Origin: an uncultured Phycisphaerales bacterium | Lineage (GTDB): Bacteria > Planctomycetota > Phycisphaerae > Phycisphaerales > UBA1924 | DNA: 41,461 nt | Direction of reading: 5' to 3' | Assembly: GCA_937871915.1 (NCBI GenBank) | Contig: CALMPG010000066.1 | Coordinates: forward strand, 1-41,461 | Shown: positions 36,401 through 41,461 of the stretch, piece after piece | Layout of the letters: each line of letters starts with the position of its first letter | Position numbering within the stretch: the first letter of the stretch is position 1 | The notes under the pieces: model-generated | Database searches by the model: none | What the model saw: only the letters and a program-made list of their open reading frames with translations | What the model was told of the DNA's origin: nothing | Made by a program: the position numbers and the translations under genes

Positions 36401-36573
36401 TCTACCTCAACCGCGGCATCACCGGCGCACTCGTCGCCCGCCAGCCCTTCGGCGGATTCGGCATGTCCGGCGTCGGCTCCAAGGCCGGCGGGGCCGACTA
36501 CCTGCTGCAGTTCGTTGAGCCTCGCGCGAGTTGCGAGAACACCATGCGGCGGGGTTTCGCCCCCGAACTCTGA
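33403..36573 (+). CDS. putA: Bifunctional proline dehydrogenase / P5C dehydrogenase (PutA-like)
   Basis: A 1056-residue enzyme that oxidises proline to glutamate: FAD-dependent proline dehydrogenase (about 60-480) then NAD-dependent P5C dehydrogenase (about 560-1045). The PRODH motifs are NVSIKISSLSARVDP, FVNFDMEQFSLKDL, TVRLVKGAYWDYQ, LGSHNVRSIA and REYVPVGDMIPGMAYLVRRLLEN. The ALDH motifs are VISPWNFPLAICCGM, AFTGSRDVG, AEMGGKNALIID (Glu801), FGFQGQKCSALSR (catalytic Cys835) and EEIFGPVLAI. There is no DNA-binding domain, so it is not an autorepressor. Two in-frame insertions are odd: residues ~369-395, from a palindromic repeat, and ~773-796, from a short CCTCCGCG repeat. Both sit in loops. 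It is convergent with scpB (1-bp gap). Confidence 0.94.
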   Translation: MAIFSRKPKTPPASKVLTPSGSPNGHAPASPPSASESRVHEIGRDMLARARGHSSGLLSAKFYSDKLMEWSMKDQAFKVQLFRFVDAFPMLRTTEDIYDHLTDYLSQPGVKVPAAIEMGLKAGGIAKGLATKTITSQIESMAAKFIVGRDAASAMGNLADLWTNGIAFSVDLLGEACVSDAEAAAYQAKYLDLVNNLPERVASWKPNPRLESDHLGPIPRTNVSIKISSLSARVDPIDTEGSIKELMRRIVPILEAAKAKGVFVNFDMEQFSLKDLTLELFMRCCETVDFEAGLAMQAYLRSGEDDARRICGWAKKTGRTVTVRLVKGAYWDYQVIHAEQMGWPCPVWPTKRETDACFERMTEIFLDATPLPRASGGGDSSAARIGGGTGTRGGVKLALGSHNVRSIAAALAGLERRGLPHSSLELQMLHGMADQLKHAAADMGLRIREYVPVGDMIPGMAYLVRRLLENTSNESWLKAGFLDNADPDRLLASPHGVEGKPGEGISLELGGRSTGLDPTKHKLSAAHPAVGDGKPFFNDSFRDFSISGVRAAFAKAVAAATVPKAANDRTPEHGAAMVAKAESLFGAWRDADPAVRSKVLTDAAAMMRARRDELSGIMIKEAGKTWREADADTCEAIDFCEYYSRQSLALFHRTRVGAFIGELDEVWYQPRGPAVVISPWNFPLAICCGMTTAALVTGNPVIVKPAEQTPGIAKAMCDIMWTALEKNGQPRDLVQFCPAPGETTGAALVREPRVAVIAFTGSRDVGLDILHAASPASPFSSAPSAPPRDTSSAHVKKVIAEMGGKNALIIDTSADLDEAVLAIRHSAFGFQGQKCSALSRLIVVDSQGEKGPAIRHVIERVVEATRALVIGDPANPGTDVGPVIDAEAQAKIKSFIQKAKDEGCMPELELDVPAYLLTSPPAHLLGRAFVGPTIFSGVKPTHTIAREEIFGPVLAIMHAPTFEDALKIANDSPYKLTGGVFSRRPSHLEMAKRSFRVGNLYLNRGITGALVARQPFGGFGMSGVGSKAGGADYLLQFVEPRASCENTMRRGFAPEL
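34508..34567. repeat. Palindromic repeat element inserted in putA
   Basis: A perfect 10-bp hairpin (CCTCCCCCGC / GCGGGGGAGG, loop GCCA, 34512-34535) is followed by GATTC...GAATC arms around a GAGCGCAGCGA core. A terminal GGAGGGGG can pair with the leading CCCCCCTCC. The layout resembles short dispersed palindromic elements common in GC-rich genomes. It keeps the putA frame open and adds about 25 residues (ASGGGDSSAARIGGGTG region). Confidence 0.7.
35741..35765. repeat. CCTCCGCG triple repeat in putA
   Basis: CCTCCGCG occurs at 35741-35748, 35750-35757 and 35758-35765, within a Ser/Pro-rich insertion of the ALDH domain. The phrase resembles short CTCCGCG-rich dispersed repeats found between genes in other bacteria. 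Confidence 0.55.
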
Positions 36574-36574
36574 C

Positions 36575-37354
36575 TCACTCTTCGGACGCGGGTTCCTCGG
36601 GATCGCCGCCCAGCCGCAGATCCGCCGCTGTCGGCAAATCCTTCACCGACGAGAGCCCGAACGTCTCGAGGAACGCCTTGGTCGTCCCATACAGCATCGG
36701 CCGACCCAGTTCCTCGGCCCGCCCGACGATCGTGATCAATCGCCGCTCGATGAGCGACCGGAGCACCTCGCCGCACGCCACCCCGCGGATCGCCTCCAGC
36801 CCCGCCCGCGTGATCGGCTGCTTGTACGCGATGATCGCCAGCGTCTCCAGCGCCGCCCGGCTCACCCCATGCCGCTCCCGTTTGCCGTGGTACGCCTCCA
36901 GCACCGGCGCGAACTTCGGCAGCGTCATCAACCGGTATCCCCCGGCAATCGCCTGAATCCGGAACGCCCGACCCGTTTCTTCGTAGTGCTTGTTGAGCAG
37001 ATCCACGGCGGACCCGACGATCTCCGTCGGCGTCGGCGGGCGGTCCTTGCGGGACTTGCGCTTGGCGGGTTTGGCGGCCTCTCCCTCCTCCCCCGCCGGA
37101 GTTTCCGTTTGCGGCGCGGCCGGCGCGGCCTCTTCGGGAATCAACCCCAACGCCTCGGCGATCCGTGCCGCCGGGAGCGGCCGATCCACGCTCAGGATCA
37201 GCGCCTCGATCGACGGAGCGAGCACCTCGGGCGACGGCGTCAGCGCCGCAGAGGCTCGCGGCTTGGCCTCGACGATGGTGGCCTCCTGAGTGTCGAGGGG
37301 GGGGGTGGCGGTTGGCGCGGCGGTGTGGCTCTCCGAGCCGTTGGTCTCATCCAT
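36575..37354 (-). CDS. scpB: Segregation and condensation protein B
   Basis: A 259-residue ScpB, the kleisin-associated winged-helix protein of the SMC-ScpAB condensin. The N-terminal ~50 residues are disordered. The first winged helix begins LAPSIEALILSVDRPLPAARIAEALGL, interrupted by an Ala/Pro/Lys-rich charged loop (~85-110). The second winged helix carries the family signature VSRAALETLAIIAYKQPITRAGLEAIRGV. GRPMLYGTTKAFLETFGLSSVKDLP follows. A good GGAGG lies before the ATG at 37354; the open frame to 37552 has no support. No scpA is adjacent in the window. It is divergent from the SCO1-like gene. Confidence 0.95.
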   Translation of the reverse strand: MDETNGSESHTAAPTATPPLDTQEATIVEAKPRASAALTPSPEVLAPSIEALILSVDRPLPAARIAEALGLIPEEAAPAAPQTETPAGEEGEAAKPAKRKSRKDRPPTPTEIVGSAVDLLNKHYEETGRAFRIQAIAGGYRLMTLPKFAPVLEAYHGKRERHGVSRAALETLAIIAYKQPITRAGLEAIRGVACGEVLRSLIERRLITIVGRAEELGRPMLYGTTKAFLETFGLSSVKDLPTAADLRLGGDPEEPASEE

Positions 37355-37431
37355 AATGCCTCCATCGTACCACGAAACCGGGGGATACGTCGGTGGTTCG
37401 CGCCATCCTTCTCCGGCTATTGTCGGAAGAG

Positions 37432-38130
37432 ATGGGCCGCGTGCTTCCGAGAGTCTTGCTGGTTGTCTTCGGGCTCGCCTTCGCCGCGTCCGCGGGGTGG
37501 CTGTTGGCCGTGACCGCCAAAGGCCGAACCGCCGGCCCCGCACCCCTCGCAAGAGGGACCGAGTTGCACTCCCGCGAGCCGCTCACCCCCGACGCCATGG
37601 CCACGGACCTCTCGATCCCCCCCTTCACCCTGACGGATCAGGACGGTCGGACGATCACCGAGGCGGTGTTCCATGGCAAGATCACCATCGTCGATTTCTT
37701 CTTCACCAACTGCACCATGGTCTGCCCGGTGCTCACCCAGGTCATGCTCGACCAGACCAAAGCCCTTCAGGGCACCCCCGTCCGCTTCCTCGGCATCTCC
37801 GTGGATCCCGAGCACGACACCCCGGCCGTCATCAAGCGCTACGGCCAGGAACACGCCGCCGACTTCACCCGCTGGACCTTCGCCCGCGGCGACCGTCAGA
37901 CCATCGGGCAAATCGTTGAGGGCGGCCTCCACTTCGCCGTCGGCGACGACCCCACGAACGTCATCCGCATGGAGGGCGGCGGAACCATGAACAACATCGT
38001 CCACCCCCCGTGGTTCGCTCTCGTCGGACCCAAAGGCGAGGTCCTCGGCATCTACCGCGCGACGGACACGGACGAGATGCAATCCCTCACCGAGCGCGCC
38101 CGCGCCGCCGCGGCCAAACTCGGCCGCTGA
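37432..38130 (+). CDS. SCO1/SenC/PrrC-like copper/redox protein
   Basis: A 232-residue membrane-anchored thioredoxin-fold protein with an N-terminal transmembrane helix (residues 6-27). The SCO1 copper/redox motif is FFFTNCTMVCPVL (Cys94, Cys98, a CxxxC), and the conserved His is His191 in NNIVHPPWFALVGPKG. DFTRWTFARGD matches the SCO domain. SCO proteins deliver copper to the CuA site of cytochrome c oxidase or act in redox defence; no oxidase genes are in the window. The start is uncertain: the ATG at 37432 gives a clean membrane anchor, while a GTG at 37393 is also in frame. The stop is immediately adjacent to that of the NodT gene (0-bp gap). Confidence 0.9.
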   Translation: MGRVLPRVLLVVFGLAFAASAGWLLAVTAKGRTAGPAPLARGTELHSREPLTPDAMATDLSIPPFTLTDQDGRTITEAVFHGKITIVDFFFTNCTMVCPVLTQVMLDQTKALQGTPVRFLGISVDPEHDTPAVIKRYGQEHAADFTRWTFARGDRQTIGQIVEGGLHFAVGDDPTNVIRMEGGGTMNNIVHPPWFALVGPKGEVLGIYRATDTDEMQSLTERARAAAAKLGR

Positions 38131-39651
38131 TCACTCCTTGTCGTTCCGCCCGAGAAACGAGCTCGGCACCGGCTTGGGCGCCGCGGTCTCTTCGACAGGC
38201 GCGAGCGTCTCCCATCCCCCGCCCAGCGCCTTGTACACCGCGACCAGATTCGTCGCCATCTGCTTCTCGCTCTCGCTCAGCGCGTCCTCGCCCGCAAACA
38301 GACCACGCTGGCTATCCAGCACCCGCTGGAAGTCCACCACTCCCGAGGTGTACTGCCGGTTGGCGACATCGAACGCCCGCCGATCGGCCTCGAGCGCGGC
38401 CATCAGACTCTGCCTTCGCGACTGTTCCCGCGTGTAGTTCACCAGCGCGTTCTCCACCTCCTCGAAACTCCTCAGCATCGTCTGCTCGTACCGCACCAGC
38501 GACTGTTCCGTCCGGGCGTCCTGCACCGCGATGTTCGAGCGGATCCGGCCCCAGTCCAGGATCGGCCAGCGCGCCGCCGGCCCGATCGACCAGAACCGGC
38601 TCGACGCATCTGGGAGGCTCGGCACCTTGCCCGCGGCAAACCCGAACGACCCCGTGAGGCTGAATCGCGGGTACAGGTCCGCCGTCGCAACCCCGATACG
38701 GGCCGTCGCCGCCGCGATCTCCCGCTCGGCACGCCGAATGTCCGGCCTCCGCCGCAGCAGGTCCGAGGGCAACCCGACGGGAATCGTGGCCGGCGCCGAA
38801 GGAATCGCCGCTTCGGGCGTCAACTCCGCCAGCAGGTCCGTCGGCCGACGCCCCAGCAGCACGCCGATGCGATGGATCGAGGCCTGCACCGCCGAGTCCA
38901 GCGACGGCACCAGCGCCTGCACGCTCGCCAGCGACGATTCCGCCTGCGCCACGTCCAGATCGCTGGACAGCCCGGCGTCGAACCGGTTCCGGGTCAGATC
39001 CAGCGTGGACCGCTGCACCTCGATGTTCTTGCGTGCGATGGCCAGCCGCTGCTGGAACCCCCGCAGCTCCACGTAGTTCCGCGCCACCTCCGAGACCAGC
39101 GTCACCAGCACATCCCGCCGGTTCTCTTCCGCCGAGGCGATGTCCGCGTCCGCCGCCTCGACCTCGCGCGACACCCGCCCGAACACGTCGATCTCCCACG
39201 TGGCGTCGAACCCCGCCTGGAACAGGTTCATCGCCTCCCCGCCACCCACAAAGGCCCCCTGCTGCGTGTTCTTGCTCTGGCGAGACCGGCTCGCCGCGCC
39301 CGTCGCGTCGATCTGCGGGAGCGATTGGGGGACAACCACCCCGCGCTGTGCCCTCGCCTCCCGGATGCGCGATGCGGCCAACCGAACATCATGGTTCCCC
39401 GCCGCGGCCCGCCCCACAAGGTCGTCGAGCACCGGATCGCCCAAGAGTTTCCACCAATCGGCGTCCGGGGCTCTGGTCGCGTCGATCGTGCTCGACCCGC
39501 CGAACCCCTCCGGCCCGGTGTGCGTGAACGCTTCCGGTGCCTCCGGCCGCGGCGGCGCGTAGGTCGGTCCAACCTTGCAACCCGGCAGCCCGGCCGCGAC
39601 GACGGCGGAGAGCGAAACGGCGGCGAGATACGTGCGAGCGGGAACATTCAT
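38131..39651 (-). CDS. NodT-type outer-membrane efflux lipoprotein (TolC family)
   Basis: A 506-residue outer-membrane channel subunit. The lipobox is LPGC (Cys25), followed by KVGPTYAPPRPEAPEAF, typical of NodT/OprM proteins. Two OEP repeats follow (about 80-270 and 285-480) with DADWWKLLGDPVLDDLV, FDATWEIDVFGRVSREVEAA and LPSDLLRRRPDIRRAEREI as signatures. It would form the trimeric exit duct with the HlyD-type adaptor encoded upstream. The ATG at 39651 is chosen (AAGG about eight bases upstream); another ATG at 39669 is possible. The C-terminal ~25 residues (PVEETAAPKP) are a variable tail. It is the third gene of an ATPase-HlyD-NodT series. Confidence 0.93.
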   Translation of the reverse strand: MNVPARTYLAAVSLSAVVAAGLPGCKVGPTYAPPRPEAPEAFTHTGPEGFGGSSTIDATRAPDADWWKLLGDPVLDDLVGRAAAGNHDVRLAASRIREARAQRGVVVPQSLPQIDATGAASRSRQSKNTQQGAFVGGGEAMNLFQAGFDATWEIDVFGRVSREVEAADADIASAEENRRDVLVTLVSEVARNYVELRGFQQRLAIARKNIEVQRSTLDLTRNRFDAGLSSDLDVAQAESSLASVQALVPSLDSAVQASIHRIGVLLGRRPTDLLAELTPEAAIPSAPATIPVGLPSDLLRRRPDIRRAEREIAAATARIGVATADLYPRFSLTGSFGFAAGKVPSLPDASSRFWSIGPAARWPILDWGRIRSNIAVQDARTEQSLVRYEQTMLRSFEEVENALVNYTREQSRRQSLMAALEADRRAFDVANRQYTSGVVDFQRVLDSQRGLFAGEDALSESEKQMATNLVAVYKALGGGWETLAPVEETAAPKPVPSSFLGRNDKE

Positions 39652-39712
39652 CGGTGTGGCCTTCTGCATGCCCGCGATGGGCGTTGGTTCGAGGAGAAAT
39701 CCCCAACGAGTC

Positions 39713-40840
39713 CTAGCCCGGCCGGCCCGGCGCATCAACTCCGAACTTCGCGTCCCCGATGGGCGGGCCGGAAAGGTACACATCCATCTGCTGCCCCACA
39801 TACACCGGGGCGTTCAGGTCCGACCGCTTGAAGGCGCAGATGACCTGCAGCACCCGCGTGTCCACTCGCTCCCCGCTCGCCCCCGTGAGCGACTTCTTGG
39901 GGATCACGTACGGCTCGAACCGTACAAAGTGGATCTTGGTGAACAGCTTGCTGTTCCCACGAATGTACGCGTACCCCTCCGCCCCCGCCCTTACCCGCCA
40001 CGCATCGTTCTCGTCGATGTCCACGCGGATGTGCAGCGTGTCGGTATCGCCGATGATCATCAACGGCGTTTCCGGGTTGCCCGTGCCGCTGCCGCCTCCC
40101 GAGGCATTGGGATTCGTCGCGGCATACTCCCCCGCCCGGACATTCACCTTGAGAACCTCCGCCGCCACGGGAGCCCTCACCGTCAGCCGGTCGATCTCCG
40201 TCCGCACACGCTCGACCTCGCGCTTGGCACTCTCGAGATTGGCCGTGGCGACCGCCACATCGGGAGCCCATGCGCCCGCTCGGAGCAGGTCCAGTTCGGC
40301 GCGGGCCTGGGCCAGCCGCGCCTCGGCCGTCCGCACCGCGAAGCGCCGACGGCTCAGCTCGTCATCGCTCACGGCCCCCTTGCCCGCGTTCGCCCACATC
40401 GCCAGCTGCGCCGTCAGGTCCTCGACCTGGCTCCGGGCTTCGGCCACCCTGGCCTCCGCCGGAGGCAGTTCCTCCGGGCGCGGCATGGCCACGAGCCGGT
40501 CGATCGCGGTCTGCGCGGACCGCACCGCGCTCTGGCGAACGGCCAGATCGGCCCGCAGCGAACGGTCGTCGATCATGAACAGGGCATCGCCGGGCTTCAC
40601 GCTGTCCCCGGGCCCGACAAACACCCTCGTCACGATGCCCGGAACGTTCGTCCCGATCGCGATGAACTCCGTGCTCGGCTCCACCAGCCCCGCGCCGGGC
40701 ACCTGCGAGTCATACGGCGACGAGGCCGGCTGCGCGATCGGCTGGGCGACGGGCTGGGGCTTCCCCTGTGCGATGACGGTGTACACCGCGAACAGAACGC
40801 CGCAGAGAGCCAGAAGTGGAAGCAGGTATTTGAGAATCAT
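39713..40840 (-). CDS. HlyD/MFP-family periplasmic adaptor of an ABC exporter
   Basis: A 375-residue membrane-fusion protein. An N-terminal anchor helix (1-23) is followed by a Gln/Pro linker, a lipoyl half-motif (GTNVPGIVTRVFVGPGDSVKPGDALFMID), a long alpha-helical hairpin (about 100-220), and the second lipoyl half (RLTVRAPVAAEVLKVNVRAGEYA). A beta-barrel domain follows (RVDIDENDAWRVRAGAEGYAYI). It links the inner-membrane ABC exporter to the NodT channel. GGAAG lies eight bases before the ATG at 40840. It starts 38 bp after the ATPase stop, so they are co-transcribed. The Gly/Ser-rich loop NPNASGGGSGTGN may be flexible. The exported substrate is unknown. Confidence 0.9.
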   Translation of the reverse strand: MILKYLLPLLALCGVLFAVYTVIAQGKPQPVAQPIAQPASSPYDSQVPGAGLVEPSTEFIAIGTNVPGIVTRVFVGPGDSVKPGDALFMIDDRSLRADLAVRQSAVRSAQTAIDRLVAMPRPEELPPAEARVAEARSQVEDLTAQLAMWANAGKGAVSDDELSRRRFAVRTAEARLAQARAELDLLRAGAWAPDVAVATANLESAKREVERVRTEIDRLTVRAPVAAEVLKVNVRAGEYAATNPNASGGGSGTGNPETPLMIIGDTDTLHIRVDIDENDAWRVRAGAEGYAYIRGNSKLFTKIHFVRFEPYVIPKKSLTGASGERVDTRVLQVICAFKRSDLNAPVYVGQQMDVYLSGPPIGDAKFGVDAPGRPG

Positions 40841-40878
40841 GGGTGTTCTTCCGACACTCGCCGTACCGATGGTGGTTT

Positions 40879-41461
40879 CTAGTGCGACGCGCCCTGGGCC
40901 TCCGCCCGCACGCTCGTGGTCGTTTCGATGATCCGCCCGTCGTCCATCTTCGCGATCCGGTCCGCGAACCCGAAGATGCGGGCGTCGTGGGTCACGATCA
41001 CCAGCGTCCGCCCCTCCCCGAGCGCGACGTTCTTGAGCAGCCGCATGACCACGTGCCCCGTCTCATGGTCCAGCGCGCTCGTCGGCTCGTCGCACACGAT
41101 CAGCCGCGGATCGTGCACCAGCGCCCGCGCGATCGCCACCCGCTGCTGCTGGCCCCCCGACAGATTGCGCGGCAGGCTGTCCGTCCGATCCCCGAGCCCC
41201 ACCCGATCAAGAATCTCCCGCGCCCTCTCCACCGCCGCGCCCCGCGAAACCCCGTTGATGAGCAGCGGCACCGCCACGTTCTGCGCCGCCGTCAGCGCCG
41301 GAAGCAGGTTGAACTGCTGGAACACAAACCCGACCGTCTGCCCGCGAAACCGGGTCCTGCGGCGGGCCGACATCCCGGAGAAGTCCTCTCCGAAAACCTC
41401 GCACTCCCCCCCATCGCGATCCAGGATCCCCGCCACCACCGAGATCAGCGTCGTCTTGCCG
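40879..41461 (-). CDS. ABC exporter ATP-binding protein (MacB/LolD/DevA type), C-terminal part
   Basis: The last ~193 residues of an ABC ATPase; the window ends within the Walker A (the frame reads GKTTLISVVAGILD at the edge). Other motifs: Q-loop FVFQQFNLLPALTAAQNVAVP, signature NLSGGQQQRVAIARAL, Walker B LIVCDEPTSALD and switch His in LVIVTHDARIFGFADR. These match the MacB/LolD/DevA group. It is the first visible gene of the minus-strand export operon with HlyD and NodT; the permease is expected beyond the right edge. The C-terminal 15 residues (TTSVRAEAQGASH) are not conserved. Confidence 0.94.
   Translation of the reverse strand, partial: GKTTLISVVAGILDRDGGECEVFGEDFSGMSARRRTRFRGQTVGFVFQQFNLLPALTAAQNVAVPLLINGVSRGAAVERAREILDRVGLGDRTDSLPRNLSGGQQQRVAIARALVHDPRLIVCDEPTSALDHETGHVVMRLLKNVALGEGRTLVIVTHDARIFGFADRIAKMDDGRIIETTTSVRAEAQGASH

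Overview
The window is a GC-rich (roughly 65-70% G+C), densely coded bacterial chromosome segment with no phage, transposase, rRNA or CRISPR array visible. It probably comes from a Phycisphaerae-like member of the Planctomycetota. The best evidence is a secreted protein (32540-33223) ending in the two-EF-hand, Cys-to-Cys 'GC-type dockerin' tail that I associate with Phycisphaerales. A diderm-type LptD, an efflux system with a NodT-type outer-membrane lipoprotein, and a lone prepilin-like protein fit that lineage. This placement is inference; no 16S gene is present.

Layout. 1-1772: the 3' end of a uricase gene facing a CitE/malate-synthase-like gene (DUF6986 type). 1888-7811: ispH, then argJ and an lptD-like gene on the minus strand, with a seven-copy 21-bp tandem repeat in front of argJ. 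8059-13922: a plus-strand run of an enoyl-CoA hydratase, a VLCAD-like acyl-CoA dehydrogenase and a three-gene ABC importer of the nitrate/sulfonate/taurine type. 13960-18668: a UPF0314/DUF2585 membrane protein, a TlpA-like thioredoxin, a dienelactone hydrolase, a lipoprotein alpha/beta hydrolase and a prepilin-like protein. 18780-18853: tRNA-Pro(CGG) with a promoter and terminator. 18919-20050: a DinB-fold protein and a DUF1801 protein. 20183-24464: sucB and sucA (2-oxoglutarate dehydrogenase E2 and E1). sucB carries a 32-nt homopolymer. 24672-26279: a small charged protein and a cysteine-desulfurase-family enzyme. 26560-29555: fusA and adk, each with its own promoter and terminator. 29636-32398: a second DinB-like protein, a ThiF/MoeB-like E1 enzyme, and rpsL-rpsG. 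32540-36573: the WGEN-repeat dockerin protein and a fused proline/P5C dehydrogenase (PutA) that contains repeat-derived insertions. 36575-41461: scpB, an SCO1-like protein, and a tripartite ABC efflux system (NodT, HlyD, ATPase) that runs off the right edge.

How the genes fit together. sucA-sucB, acyl-CoA oxidation, PutA and the uricase point to an aerobic heterotroph feeding carbon from fatty acids, proline and purines into the TCA cycle. rpsL-rpsG, fusA and adk are remnants of the str and S10/spc neighbourhood, but fusA is inverted and separated from rpsL-rpsG.

The most unusual signals are regulatory or structural. (i) Several genes without a Shine-Dalgarno have a TAnnnT -10-like hexamer ending 5-8 nt before the start codon, which suggests leaderless mRNAs. 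(ii) sucB contains a 32-base poly-C (poly-G in the coding strand). (iii) putA contains an in-frame palindromic repeat and a second short repeat. (iv) Seven 21-bp units precede argJ. (v) RpsL has Arg at position 88. I did not find an obvious multi-gene novel system. No gene-free stretch exceeds about 300 bases.
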